Shown: piece after piece, positions 1-7,613 of the stretch
Numbering within the stretch: position 1 is the first letter of the stretch
Layout of the letters: each line of letters begins with the position of its first letter
Assembly: GCA_002328465.1 (NCBI GenBank)
Contig: DCUE01000063.1
Span: 1-13,036 of the forward strand
Direction: 5' to 3'
Source: Candidatus Dojkabacteria bacterium UBA2222
GTDB lineage: Bacteria > Patescibacteriota > Dojkabacteria > SC72
DNA: 13,036 nucleotides
Notes under the pieces: generated by a model
Seen by the model: the letters and a program-made list of their open reading frames with translations, nothing else
Told to the model about the DNA's origin: nothing
Databases searched by the model: none
Made by a program: the position numbers and the translations under genes

Positions 1-1244
1 CTTTTGATAGGGGGCTTGTATATCTGGATAGTGCTGCTACTACTCAAAAACCAGAAATCGTTATTAATCGTCTAACTCAATACTATGAGAATGAGAATTC
101 TAATATCCATAGGGGTCCATATGATCTATCAATAAATGCTACAAGACTTTGGGAAGAAGCTCATCAAATAGTTTCAGACTTCATCAATGCGGATTCTTTC
201 AAAGAAATTTTCTTTGTTAGAAATACGACCGAGGGATTAAATTTCTTAGTAAATACATTTGGAAGAAAACTCCTCTCTGATGGTGACACTGTGGTTATCA
301 CTGAGATGGAGCATCATAGTAATATTGTGTCCTGGATGATTCTTCAGAAAGAGATTAAATTTAATATTGAATATATCCCGGTTAAGAAGGATTACACATT
401 AGATTTAGATTGGCTTAAGGATTTAGTAAAAGAGAAAGGGAAGAAGATAAAGATAGTATCTGTAGTACATATATCAAATGTATTAGGTATTAAAAATGAT
501 GTAGAAGAGGTTTTTAAAATAGCGAAAGAGGTAGAAGCTTTTACAATTTTAGATGCAGCACAAAGCATTGCTAGGTGTAGAGTTGATGTCAAAGAAATAG
601 GTTGTGATGCTTTAGTATTCTCAGGGCATAAGGTGTACGGTCCTACTGGTAGTGGAGCTGTATACTGTAAATTGAAATATTTGGAAGAACTTACTCCATG
701 GATGGGTGGAGGAGAAATGATATCTTCTGTTACTAGGGAAGGTTTTGAGTACAATGAACTACCTTGGAAGTTTGAAGCAGGTACTCCTGATATTGGGGGA
801 GGGATTGTCCTCGGGGCTGCCATAGATTGGCTCAAGAATACTGTAGATAGGGTAGGTGGTTGGGATATGTTAATTAATCATGAGCAGGGTTTAATTGGCA
901 ATTTCTTAAATGAGTTTAATGGTATTGATTGGTTTCAGCACTTTGGTCCAGATGATGTCTCTCAGAAATATGGGGTTATAGCTTTTAATATCAAGGGTTT
1001 CAAATTTAGAGGATGTAAAGATATACAAAACAGAGAAGTTAAAAAAGATGGGGATGGGATAACTGAACTCTTGAATGGGAAAGGTATTGCTTTTAGAAGT
1101 GGGTATCACTGTGCAGAACCTTTACATGATAAATTCTGTGTTGGTCCTACCCTAAGATTCAGTTTGGGTATATACAGTAATGATTCTGATCTTAAATATG
1201 CTGCCAATTCACTTAAAGAGGCAGTACTTCAGGGTCTAAGTTAA
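1..1244 (+). CDS. sufS: SufS/CsdA-type cysteine desulfurase (5' end outside window)
   Basis: A PLP enzyme that takes sulfur from L-cysteine as an enzyme-bound persulfide for Fe-S cluster assembly in the cytoplasm. The reading frame is open from base 3, so the upstream end lies outside the window; 413 residues are visible and roughly 15-20 are probably missing. Visible family motifs in order: YLDSAATTQKP near the start, NIHRG, RNTTEGLNF, EHHSNIVSW (its His stacks on PLP), LDAAQS (Asp and Gln contacting the cofactor), SGHKVYGPTG with the Schiff-base Lys at bases 630-632, and RSGYHCAEPL with the catalytic Cys at 1110-1112. The RxGxHCA form places it with group II (SufS/CsdA) rather than IscS. 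Small deviations are DAAQ for the usual DGAQ and GYHC for GHHC. The Lon-like gene follows 70 bases later on the same strand. Other suf genes are expected upstream but are not visible. Identity is secure; SufS versus CsdA is less so. Confidence 0.95.
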   Translation, partial: FDRGLVYLDSAATTQKPEIVINRLTQYYENENSNIHRGPYDLSINATRLWEEAHQIVSDFINADSFKEIFFVRNTTEGLNFLVNTFGRKLLSDGDTVVITEMEHHSNIVSWMILQKEIKFNIEYIPVKKDYTLDLDWLKDLVKEKGKKIKIVSVVHISNVLGIKNDVEEVFKIAKEVEAFTILDAAQSIARCRVDVKEIGCDALVFSGHKVYGPTGSGAVYCKLKYLEELTPWMGGGEMISSVTREGFEYNELPWKFEAGTPDIGGGIVLGAAIDWLKNTVDRVGGWDMLINHEQGLIGNFLNEFNGIDWFQHFGPDDVSQKYGVIAFNIKGFKFRGCKDIQNREVKKDGDGITELLNGKGIAFRSGYHCAEPLHDKFCVGPTLRFSLGIYSNDSDLKYAANSLKEAVLQGLS

Positions 1245-1258
1245 CGTTTATACTGTCT

Positions 1259-1288
1259 TTGAGATGCCTTCTGATATCGAACTATGTT
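1259..1288 (+). promoter_or_regulatory. possible weak promoter before the Lon-like gene
   Basis: In the 70-base gap after sufS, TTGAGA (1259-1264, five of six matches to the -35 consensus) is followed after 18 bases by TATGTT (1283-1288, four of six). Transcription would then start around 1295, giving a short leader of about 20 bases. The gap shows no convincing hairpin, so read-through from sufS is equally possible. Confidence 0.25.
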
Positions 1289-1314
1289 ATAGGTCGAGAA
1301 AGTAATGCCTCAAT

Positions 1315-2457
1315 ATGATATATTTTTGTATGGATTTCAATAGTAATGTTCCTGTTCAACAACAAAATACTTCCAATGATATCATCTCAGAAATAGTTGA
1401 GCTTCAAAACAAACTTAGCTCATCCAATGCTCCCATTGAATTAAAAGAGGGGAGTATGAAGTCTATTCAGAGATTAGAAAGAATGGCTAAGTGGGGTAAT
1501 TATAGCTCTGAATTTGAAGGAGTAGATAAATATGTAGATTGGGTTACAAGAATTCCTTGGGGAGTTCTATCACAAGATAACTTGGATATTAACAATGCAA
1601 AACAGTTAATGGATTCTACTCACTATGGAATGGAAACTGTCAAAGAGATGATTCTGGACTATCTTGCAGCAATGCAACTTAAGAGTATTAGGAATAGGAG
1701 GATTGAAAGTGGAGTTGAGAAATCCTCTCCAACACCAACTTTACTTTTTGTTGGTCTACAAGGTATTGGTAAGACATCTATTGCACAATCTATAGCAAAG
1801 GCAATGGGTAGGAAGTTTGCAAGAGTATCATTAGGAGCAATAGGGGATGTTAGAACCTTAAGAGGTGTTCCAAGACATGAGATGGATTCTGAACCTGGTC
1901 AAATTATAAAAGCGTTGGTTCGAACAGGTACTATGAATCCAGTTATTCTAATAGATGAAATAGAGAAAGCTAGTGGAAATAAGGGGTTACTTAACGATGT
2001 TATGGCAGCACTTTTAGAAATATTAGACCCAGAACAGAATTCTACATTTACAGATCATTATTTAGACCATCCAATTGATTTATCTCAAGTGTTTTTTATT
2101 TGTACTGCGAATAACCTAGGAGGATTATCTGCTGCTTTGTTAGATAGGTTAGAGGTTATTCGTTTTATGAGTTACTCTGATAAAGAGAAAGAGGTAATTG
2201 CTAAGGCATACATTCTTCCAAAGGTATTTTCGAGTATGGGTTTATCTACGGAGTATATTCAAATAGCTGAGGAGGTTTGGCCTTTACTAATTCGTCCAGT
2301 TGGTTTTGATGCCGGAATTCGTCAATTAGAAAGAAATATATCAACATTAGCAAGAAGTGCAGCTAGACAAATTGTTAGTGGTAAACCTGTTCCTATACAA
2401 ATAACACCTGAGAATTTGAAACAGTATGTACTTCCAGATCAAGGTCCACTAAGTTAA
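1315..2457 (+). CDS. Lon-like AAA+ ATPase without protease domain
   Basis: A 380-residue protein that follows the central part of Lon almost motif by motif. A helical segment with SSEFEGVDKYVDWVTRIPW (residues 64-82) matches the stretch before the Lon ATPase. Then come HYGMETVKE (103-111), Walker A GLQGIGKT (147-154, Lys153), RVSLGAIGD, Walker B ILIDEIEK (211-218), ALLEILDPEQN, sensor-1 TAN (264-266), an arginine-finger candidate in LLDRLE (Arg278) and sensor-2 GIRQLER (334-340). The protein stops right after ITPENLKQYVLP, where full Lon continues into its Ser-Lys peptidase; most of the Lon substrate-binding N-domain is also absent. Where Lon has RGHRRTYxGxMPG, this protein has RGVPRHEMDSEPG, so the pore-loop Tyr is a Glu (189). 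ATP binding and hydrolysis look intact. The role is unknown: a remodelling or scaffold ATPase rather than a protease. A second in-frame ATG at 1330 is an alternative start; neither has a clear Shine-Dalgarno sequence. Confidence 0.88.
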   Translation: MIYFCMDFNSNVPVQQQNTSNDIISEIVELQNKLSSSNAPIELKEGSMKSIQRLERMAKWGNYSSEFEGVDKYVDWVTRIPWGVLSQDNLDINNAKQLMDSTHYGMETVKEMILDYLAAMQLKSIRNRRIESGVEKSSPTPTLLFVGLQGIGKTSIAQSIAKAMGRKFARVSLGAIGDVRTLRGVPRHEMDSEPGQIIKALVRTGTMNPVILIDEIEKASGNKGLLNDVMAALLEILDPEQNSTFTDHYLDHPIDLSQVFFICTANNLGGLSAALLDRLEVIRFMSYSDKEKEVIAKAYILPKVFSSMGLSTEYIQIAEEVWPLLIRPVGFDAGIRQLERNISTLARSAARQIVSGKPVPIQITPENLKQYVLPDQGPLS

Positions 2458-2666
2458 ACTCCTCTAAATGGATTAACCAGTTGTAATGCTTTCATTGCTC
2501 TTGCTAATGCAGGAGCAGTTTGACCTTTTACAATATTTGGTTTAACGATATTTACTTTAAGATTTGGATTGGCAGGCTTATTAATATCATAGTTGATATC
2601 AGAGTTAGCTGTTACAGTATACTGATATACTGTGTTTTTAGTATTGTGTTGGTTGTTGTTCATCAT
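2454..2666 (-). CDS. small unknown protein following virB4
   Basis: A 70-residue frame starting at the ATG at 2664-2666; a second ATG follows directly, and an in-frame TTG lies three codons upstream (2673-2675). It overlaps the 3' end of the VirB4 gene by about 29 bases and its stop overlaps the stop of the convergent Lon-like gene by two bases, so it exactly fills the space between them. The N-terminal half is rich in Asn, Gln and Thr (MMNNNQHNTKNTV). The middle has repeated Asn/Lys/Pro/Val stretches (NIVKPNIVKGQ), and the C-terminus is an Ala-rich helix candidate ending in NPFRGV. There is no signal peptide or membrane segment. I do not recognise a family. The position suggests a product of the secretion operon, but such a short frame could also be chance. 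Confidence 0.45.
   Translation of the reverse strand: MMNNNQHNTKNTVYQYTVTANSDINYDINKPANPNLKVNIVKPNIVKGQTAPALARAMKALQLVNPFRGV
2494..2519 (+). terminator. hairpin downstream of the Lon-like gene, possible terminator
   Basis: Bases 2494-2504 (ATTGCTCTTGC) pair with 2509-2519 (GCAGGAGCAGT) as an 11-pair stem with two G-U pairs and a TAAT loop. It lies 37 bases past the stop of the Lon-like gene and is followed by TTGACCTTTT, a poor U-tract. On the other strand the same bases encode Ala/Arg-rich residues of the small protein, so the symmetry may simply come from that coding sequence. Confidence 0.33.
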
Positions 2667-5010
2667 CGTTTCCAATTATTCCTTGAGGTGTAATATGTTC
2701 TCTCCCCTTTTGGATTTCTTTTCTCTCATTAATTATTTGTCCAGGTACAGTATTTTCATCAATTATTTGGTTGAAAGTTTTCTGAGAATCAAATTTTTTT
2801 GGATTTAATATCCTCTCTTGTTCATCTAATCTATTCTTAATTTCTTCCTGATATTTAGTCCTCTCTTCTTGAATCTTTTCAATGTCATCTTTTCTCTTTC
2901 CTACGGCTCTTTCGATAAGACTCTTGTTTCTTGAAGTTTCAGTAGTGATTGGTTGCTGTGTCGCAGGTGGATCAAATATATTTGCAAGCTCATCAATAGT
3001 TCTAGTGTCTTCTACTATCCCTCGCAATGTTCTCTGTTCTAATTCTCTTGGGTCTGAAGTTATTAATTCGTGTTCTTGAACACTAGATAACACCTGTATT
3101 GCAACATGGTTGGGTCCTGCAAAGAAGAGTCCTTGTCCTTTATCACAATTTAGTAAGAAATTCCTCTCTCCATCGGAGAGATTAAAGACCTGTTGTAATT
3201 TATCTAATGCAGAAGGGCTTTGCATCATTAGCATTTGTATTGAAGAGTTTGAAATTATGGCACGACCCATATCGTTATTCATAAAGTCAGCAACATCTTG
3301 AGTAATAGTGGTAAGACCTAGGTAGTATTTTCTTGCTCTCTTTGCTATTGAGTACATAAATCTAGCAGAATCTTCCCTTTGCATCATATACCAGGCCTCA
3401 TCAACAAGTAGTAATCTCTTCCTCCTGTTCTTTCGAACAATGGTCCATATGAAGTCTAACATTAGGTACATGGATAGAGGTTTTAATTCTTCTTGTAAAT
3501 CTCTTACACTAAATACTGTAAAAGGATTGTTAATTTCGAAGTTAGTTGCCTCATTAAATACTCCAGCACCACTACCAATGATATATTTCTCCATCCTTCT
3601 TGCAAGCTCATGTGCTTCATCTTCTGCCATACCTTTTAGAACCTTATACAAATCTTCTAACATTGGAGGGGTATTCTTCTGTGTAGAAGGATCAAAAGTA
3701 ATACCTTTCTCTCTATATGTTAATATTAAAGCTCTATCAAGAATTGAAGATTCAATACTAGTTAGGCCATCAAACATTACTTTAAAGAATCCTTGTAATG
3801 CTAACAGTTTCATCCTTAATTCATCATCGCCTTCCTCAGAAACTCCAGAGAGTTCAAATGGGTTCATCTTATTGCCTTTATCCTGAGAGAAAGATATGTA
3901 TGAACCATTTACTGCTTTTGATAGATCCTCATACTCTCGTTCAGGGTCTATGATTATAACGTCTGTTCCTAGCATTAGGCTTCGTACTGCTTCTAGTTTT
4001 ACAAAGTAGCTCTTACCTGCTCCAGATTTAGCAAAGATTACGGCGTTCGCATTCTCAAGTTCGAATCTATCAAATATAACTAAACTATTATTATGCATAT
4101 TTATCCCGTACATTATTCCATGGTCCATTGTTAATTCTGATGTAACAAAGGGGAATGTAGTAGCAAGGGATGTGGTATCCATATTCCTAGTTATATATAG
4201 CTTGTCTAAGCCCAATGGTTGTGTACTAATAAAGGCTTGCTCTTGTTGTAAGGTTGCAGGTTTTGCAGTTACATTTATTGCAGCAAGAGTAGAGGTTACA
4301 TTACGGCTATATTTCTCTAAGAGATCTTTTGTAGGGGCATATATTGTTACATACATAGTGAAATGGAAGAACTTCTCTGTACCCTCTGCTATTGAATCTT
4401 GTAATTGTTGAGCATCAGAGAGAGCAACTTTTACAGAGGCATCTACCACTTTCCTCTCCTCCATTTGACCATATATTGTTGCTTCCATTTCTCCAATTTT
4501 CTTCCTTAATTTGTCTAAAATCACTTTAGAATCAACTGGGTAATAGAAGGTACTAATTCTAAGGGAGTGTTCGAAGTTTATTATCGGAGATAGCCAGTTT
4601 GGACCAACAAATCTAGGATATCCACTTATGAAGAAAGTTCTAAAATAGTAGTCTCCCATTTGAAGGGTATTAAAATCTACCTCAATATCTATGGGGGCAA
4701 TTATATCTTGTGTCGTTAAGCCATCATACTTTGGTATATTGGGCTCTTTGGTAATAGCTGGTTGAACCTTAGGAGCAGGAATAAAGTTATCAAGGAATTT
4801 AAAGAGAATATTTTTCTTCTTTTCTTTCTCTTTTACATCATTAAACCTATCTTTAGTTTCAGTTTTAACAGTCCCATCCTTTTGGGATTTTATAGTATCG
4901 AGATCTTTCCTTAGTTCTTCTCTAAAAGAGGAGTATTTTCCTGAAGAAATAGTTTCAGTTTTTTTCTCTAACATCTCAATTGTTTTTGATTTGTATTTAT
5001 TTTCTTCCAT
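2638..5010 (-). CDS. virB4: VirB4/TraC-family type IV secretion ATPase
   Basis: A 790-residue ATPase that powers substrate or pilus-subunit movement at the cytoplasmic face of a type IV secretion system. Visible parts: a charged Lys/Glu-rich N-terminus (about 1-75); a TraC/VirB4 N-terminal region (about 100-310, including YYFRTFFISGYPRFV); and a RecA-like motor with Walker A AKSGAGKS (327-334, Lys333), IIIDPEREYEDL (352-363), Walker B RLLLVDEAW (532-540) and the TQD motif (570-572). The C-terminal tail (about 685-790) is Glu/Lys/Gln-rich and probably partly coiled coil, an extension beyond the motor. No membrane segment is seen. The start lies one base after the stop of the TraC-like gene, with AAAGAG just upstream as a weak ribosome-binding site, so translation is probably coupled. 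Members of this family sit with PrgI-like and TraC-like genes in many CPR and Gram-positive genomes. Whether it moves DNA, protein or pilins cannot be told, since no VirD4 or relaxase is in view. Confidence 0.92.
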   Translation of the reverse strand: MEENKYKSKTIEMLEKKTETISSGKYSSFREELRKDLDTIKSQKDGTVKTETKDRFNDVKEKEKKKNILFKFLDNFIPAPKVQPAITKEPNIPKYDGLTTQDIIAPIDIEVDFNTLQMGDYYFRTFFISGYPRFVGPNWLSPIINFEHSLRISTFYYPVDSKVILDKLRKKIGEMEATIYGQMEERKVVDASVKVALSDAQQLQDSIAEGTEKFFHFTMYVTIYAPTKDLLEKYSRNVTSTLAAINVTAKPATLQQEQAFISTQPLGLDKLYITRNMDTTSLATTFPFVTSELTMDHGIMYGINMHNNSLVIFDRFELENANAVIFAKSGAGKSYFVKLEAVRSLMLGTDVIIIDPEREYEDLSKAVNGSYISFSQDKGNKMNPFELSGVSEEGDDELRMKLLALQGFFKVMFDGLTSIESSILDRALILTYREKGITFDPSTQKNTPPMLEDLYKVLKGMAEDEAHELARRMEKYIIGSGAGVFNEATNFEINNPFTVFSVRDLQEELKPLSMYLMLDFIWTIVRKNRRKRLLLVDEAWYMMQREDSARFMYSIAKRARKYYLGLTTITQDVADFMNNDMGRAIISNSSIQMLMMQSPSALDKLQQVFNLSDGERNFLLNCDKGQGLFFAGPNHVAIQVLSSVQEHELITSDPRELEQRTLRGIVEDTRTIDELANIFDPPATQQPITTETSRNKSLIERAVGKRKDDIEKIQEERTKYQEEIKNRLDEQERILNPKKFDSQKTFNQIIDENTVPGQIINERKEIQKGREHITPQGIIGNDDEQQPTQY

Positions 5011-5011
5011 A

Positions 5012-5659
5012 TTACTCTTTTGGAATTTCTTCCTCAGGATTATATATTGTATAGAATTCTGTTATTAACTCTTTATTCGTAAGCTGATGCCCAAGTAGTC
5101 CCATTCTTCCAAGCTGTTTAAGAACATGATCTCTCTTTGGAACGAGAAAGATTTTGGCTTTCTCCAGTAATTGTTCCTGCTTTAATTGAAGATTCTTCTC
5201 TATTTCTTCTCTGCTCTTTTTAGATTTTAGCAGACTACTTCCCGGTATCTCCCCAGCAGGATTAAAGGGTATTATAATAAAGAAATTTTTATCTAATACA
5301 TCATTTTGAACAATTAGATTCTGTATGAACTTAGTATATATTTTTAGTTGTTTCTTAAGACCTTCCGACATAGAGCCATTCTCTTGATTAATTAGGTAAT
5401 CTACATAATTAGAAATATCTATTCTCTTTGTTCTTATTAATATTTGAACATGAAAATTGAGGGAGTTTAGTAGACCAGCAAATGCGAATACCTTACTATC
5501 TTGTTCATATTCTGCCAAAAGATCAAAGTTGATTGCAGAGGTTTGTATTATCAGAGCTACGCTTCCACTTTGAGTAATAACTAAATCATCGACGATATCT
5601 CGAATCTCTAGATGCTCTTGTGTAGAAGCCATTGTTCTTGCTCTTGCGTTTGTATCCAT
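5012..5659 (-). CDS. TraC-like protein (VirB4 N-domain-like partner)
   Basis: A 215-residue soluble protein between the PrgI-family gene and virB4. Residues about 18-95 (DIVDDLVITQSGSVALIIQT, then a Glu-Gln pair and FHVQILIRTKRIDISNYVDY) resemble the N-terminal domain of TraC/VirB4 ATPases. No Walker motifs are present, so it cannot itself be the motor. Residues 145-180 are Lys/Glu/Gln-rich and probably form a helical hairpin. The gene starts within a TAATG overlap with the PrgI-family gene and ends one base before virB4, so the three are almost certainly co-translated and their products probably work together at the membrane. The TAATG junction favours Met1 over the in-frame Met10. In CPR and some Gram-positive type IV systems the same PrgI, TraC-like, VirB4 order is familiar. 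The assignment rests on context plus recognisable N-domain sequence. Confidence 0.78.
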   Translation of the reverse strand: MDTNARARTMASTQEHLEIRDIVDDLVITQSGSVALIIQTSAINFDLLAEYEQDSKVFAFAGLLNSLNFHVQILIRTKRIDISNYVDYLINQENGSMSEGLKKQLKIYTKFIQNLIVQNDVLDKNFFIIIPFNPAGEIPGSSLLKSKKSREEIEKNLQLKQEQLLEKAKIFLVPKRDHVLKQLGRMGLLGHQLTNKELITEFYTIYNPEEEIPKE

Positions 5660-6489
5660 TATTTTACTGTAATCTTAAAAGGTAATTTCCCCATATTCTT
5701 GCTAAGAATAATTCTAACAGGAGGAACACTTAATGATATACCTTCAAATTCTATATTGTATACACCATCAGGGAACAATTTATTTGTTAAGAAGTATCCA
5801 TTCTTACCAGTTTTGTTTGCATAGAGAATCTTCCCTGAATTATCCTTTAAGTATGTATTAATATTCGGAATAGGTTGATTATCTTTTGTACATAACCATA
5901 TGTTGATATTGCCAGGTAATTTGTCAACACTTTTAATTGGGAATTGGTATCTTGTTACATTCTCTTCACTTATAGTAATCAAATCATTGTCTAAGGTAGT
6001 TACTACTAATCCCTCTTCCTTTTTAATATCCTTCTCTTTTTGAATACTGGTACCATTCGAATTAAATATATCATCACCAGGCTCTTCCTCAAAAATTTCT
6101 TTCTGTTTCCGTTGTATTTTTGAACCTCCGATTACGGTAGAATCATTTCTATCAGTTTGTAAAATTGGTTTAGCTCGTTGATCTTTTAATTCACTATTTA
6201 ACCAAACTCTTTGAGTAGGTCTATTTATTGCAGAGAAAAAATTCATTATAAATTTGTCTGCAGGCTGATCATTAATTGGGACTAAAGCAAAGAAAGCTCC
6301 AAGACTTGCGAATACAACAAAAATAGGGATACCTATTACTCCAGGAATTTGGCCCTTTGTTGTGAAGTAAAGGAATATACCTCCGATACTTACGCCAACA
6401 GCTAGATAGGCAAATTCTCTGAGAGTAAACTTTGTAAAAAGTTTGAACTCAACATCTAAAACATTTTGTGGTATTGGGTGTTGCCTCAT
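5659..6489 (-). CDS. PrgI-family membrane protein with C-terminal transthyretin-like domain
   Basis: 276 residues. The N-terminal 100 look like the PrgI/TcpE-type (VirB3-like) inner-membrane component of type IV secretion: HPIPQNVLDVEFKLFTKFTLREFAYL, split here only by description, leads into two hydrophobic helices (about 27-42 and 50-71), then PADKFIMNFFSAINRPTQRVW. A long polar, charged linker follows (about 100-185). After it comes a beta-rich domain (about 193-276) with the pattern of carboxypeptidase-regulatory/transthyretin-like folds: NIWLCTKDNQPIPNINTYL, then TGKNGYFLTN and DGVYNIEFEG. Usual PrgI proteins are only about 100-130 residues, so the tail is an added module. It overlaps the TraC-like gene by one base (TAATG) and follows recF by 50 bases. 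The PrgI part is well supported; the tail's side of the membrane is uncertain, since two helices should leave both ends on the same side. Confidence 0.85.
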   Translation of the reverse strand: MRQHPIPQNVLDVEFKLFTKFTLREFAYLAVGVSIGGIFLYFTTKGQIPGVIGIPIFVVFASLGAFFALVPINDQPADKFIMNFFSAINRPTQRVWLNSELKDQRAKPILQTDRNDSTVIGGSKIQRKQKEIFEEEPGDDIFNSNGTSIQKEKDIKKEEGLVVTTLDNDLITISEENVTRYQFPIKSVDKLPGNINIWLCTKDNQPIPNINTYLKDNSGKILYANKTGKNGYFLTNKLFPDGVYNIEFEGISLSVPPVRIILSKNMGKLPFKITVK

Positions 6490-6539
6490 GTAATATCTAG
6501 TTTACCAGAATTAAAAGGAATAGGGGAGAGAGATTCATT

Positions 6540-7613
6540 TTAAAGGCCATTAAGATGTATTAACTGAGAATCCTTTAGTATATCTTTCGGAAGAGATTTA
6601 TAATCAATTACAGTAATAAAGGTCTGTTGCTTCTCAAGAAGTCTTTTGTCGAATATTTTCTTCGTATTTAATATATCCAATTCAGAGGCGATATCGTCTA
6701 AGAGTAACACAGGATAGTGAGATACTTTTTTATATACAATTTCTTGAGTTTCAAATATTAATTTCCCAATAGCCAACCTTTTCTCTCCTCGTGAACCGAA
6801 TTTTCTTATATCTTTATCTTTAGATATATCCCAATCATCTCTGTGAGGCCCTATATTTGTATATCCAGTAGCTATATCTCTTTTTTTGGTTTTTTCTAAA
6901 TTCTCCTCTATACAATCTTTTACATATTCAATATTGTTAACCTTTCTTCTATCAAAATTAGCATTACTCCTATACTTAACATCATACTCATTTGTTGAAA
7001 GTTCTTTAGTGAGAGAGATTCTTTTCTGCAGAATATATGCAGATGTTAATGAAAAATGATTACTCCAGAAGTTTAATTGGGGATCGTTAATCGCAATGAT
7101 GCCCTTTTCATAGAACAGTTTAGAGAGTTTTTTAAGATATGCATTTCTCTGTCTTAAAATCTTTTTAAAATCTTTAAGCAAGGTTTCATATTCATAATCA
7201 TATTTTAAGATTATCTCATCCAAGAAGTCTCTTCTTTCAGATGGAGAAATCATTAGGAGTTCAATCTTTTCTGGGTTAAATATACTTGAAGACCTCTTTT
7301 CAAGAAATGTATATGGTTTTACATTTTTCCCATCTATTTTAAATATTCTAGTTTCATTATCTTTAAAATATACATACGACTTCTCATTCTCTACTGTTTC
7401 AATACGGGTGTGTACCTGTGAATTCTGGTCTAAGTTAATGAATTCATTCATAGAAGCCCATGGAGATTTTCCAGTATTAATTAGATATATTGCTTCTAAG
7501 ACAGAGGATTTACCTTGTGCGTTATGTCCATAGAAAACAACAATATTCTTATTAAATTCAAATGTTCGGTCTTTGAATTTCCTAAAATTTTTAAGTATTA
7601 ATTTCTGAATCAT
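6540..7613 (-). CDS. recF: DNA replication and repair protein RecF
   Basis: A 357-residue SMC/Rad50-like ATPase that, with RecO and RecR, loads RecA at single-strand gaps and stalled forks. Motifs in order: LILKNFRKF (5-13), Walker A GHNAQGKS (29-36, Lys35), SPSERRDFLD (123-132), the RecF signature NIGPHRDDW (253-261), the ABC-type signature FGSRGEKRLAIGKL (272-285) in place of the more usual SxGQQR, Walker B PVLLLDDIASELD (301-313) and TFITVID (331-337). Length and motif order are normal for RecF. It starts inside a TAATG overlap with lepA, so it is translationally coupled to a translation factor. This is unusual: recF normally lies in the dnaA-dnaN-gyrB region. No frameshift or missing catalytic residue is seen. 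Confidence 0.95.
   Translation of the reverse strand: MIQKLILKNFRKFKDRTFEFNKNIVVFYGHNAQGKSSVLEAIYLINTGKSPWASMNEFINLDQNSQVHTRIETVENEKSYVYFKDNETRIFKIDGKNVKPYTFLEKRSSSIFNPEKIELLMISPSERRDFLDEIILKYDYEYETLLKDFKKILRQRNAYLKKLSKLFYEKGIIAINDPQLNFWSNHFSLTSAYILQKRISLTKELSTNEYDVKYRSNANFDRRKVNNIEYVKDCIEENLEKTKKRDIATGYTNIGPHRDDWDISKDKDIRKFGSRGEKRLAIGKLIFETQEIVYKKVSHYPVLLLDDIASELDILNTKKIFDKRLLEKQQTFITVIDYKSLPKDILKDSQLIHLNGL

Noticed and set aside
291..293. Start of the cysteine desulfurase at an internal GTG (291).
   Set aside because: Upstream in-frame sequence to base 3 carries the family motifs YLDSAATTQKP and NIHRG; the true start lies outside the window.
4172..4411. + strand open frames opposite virB4, lepA, the DUF11-type gene and others.
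   Set aside because: They lie wholly within strongly supported genes on the other strand and show no family motifs or plausible composition; they are antisense shadows.
2638..6489. Conjugative plasmid or integrative element carrying the VirB4 genes.
   Set aside because: There is no relaxase, coupling protein, integrase, att-like repeat or tRNA junction, and the genes are embedded with rpsT, lepA and recF with matching composition.
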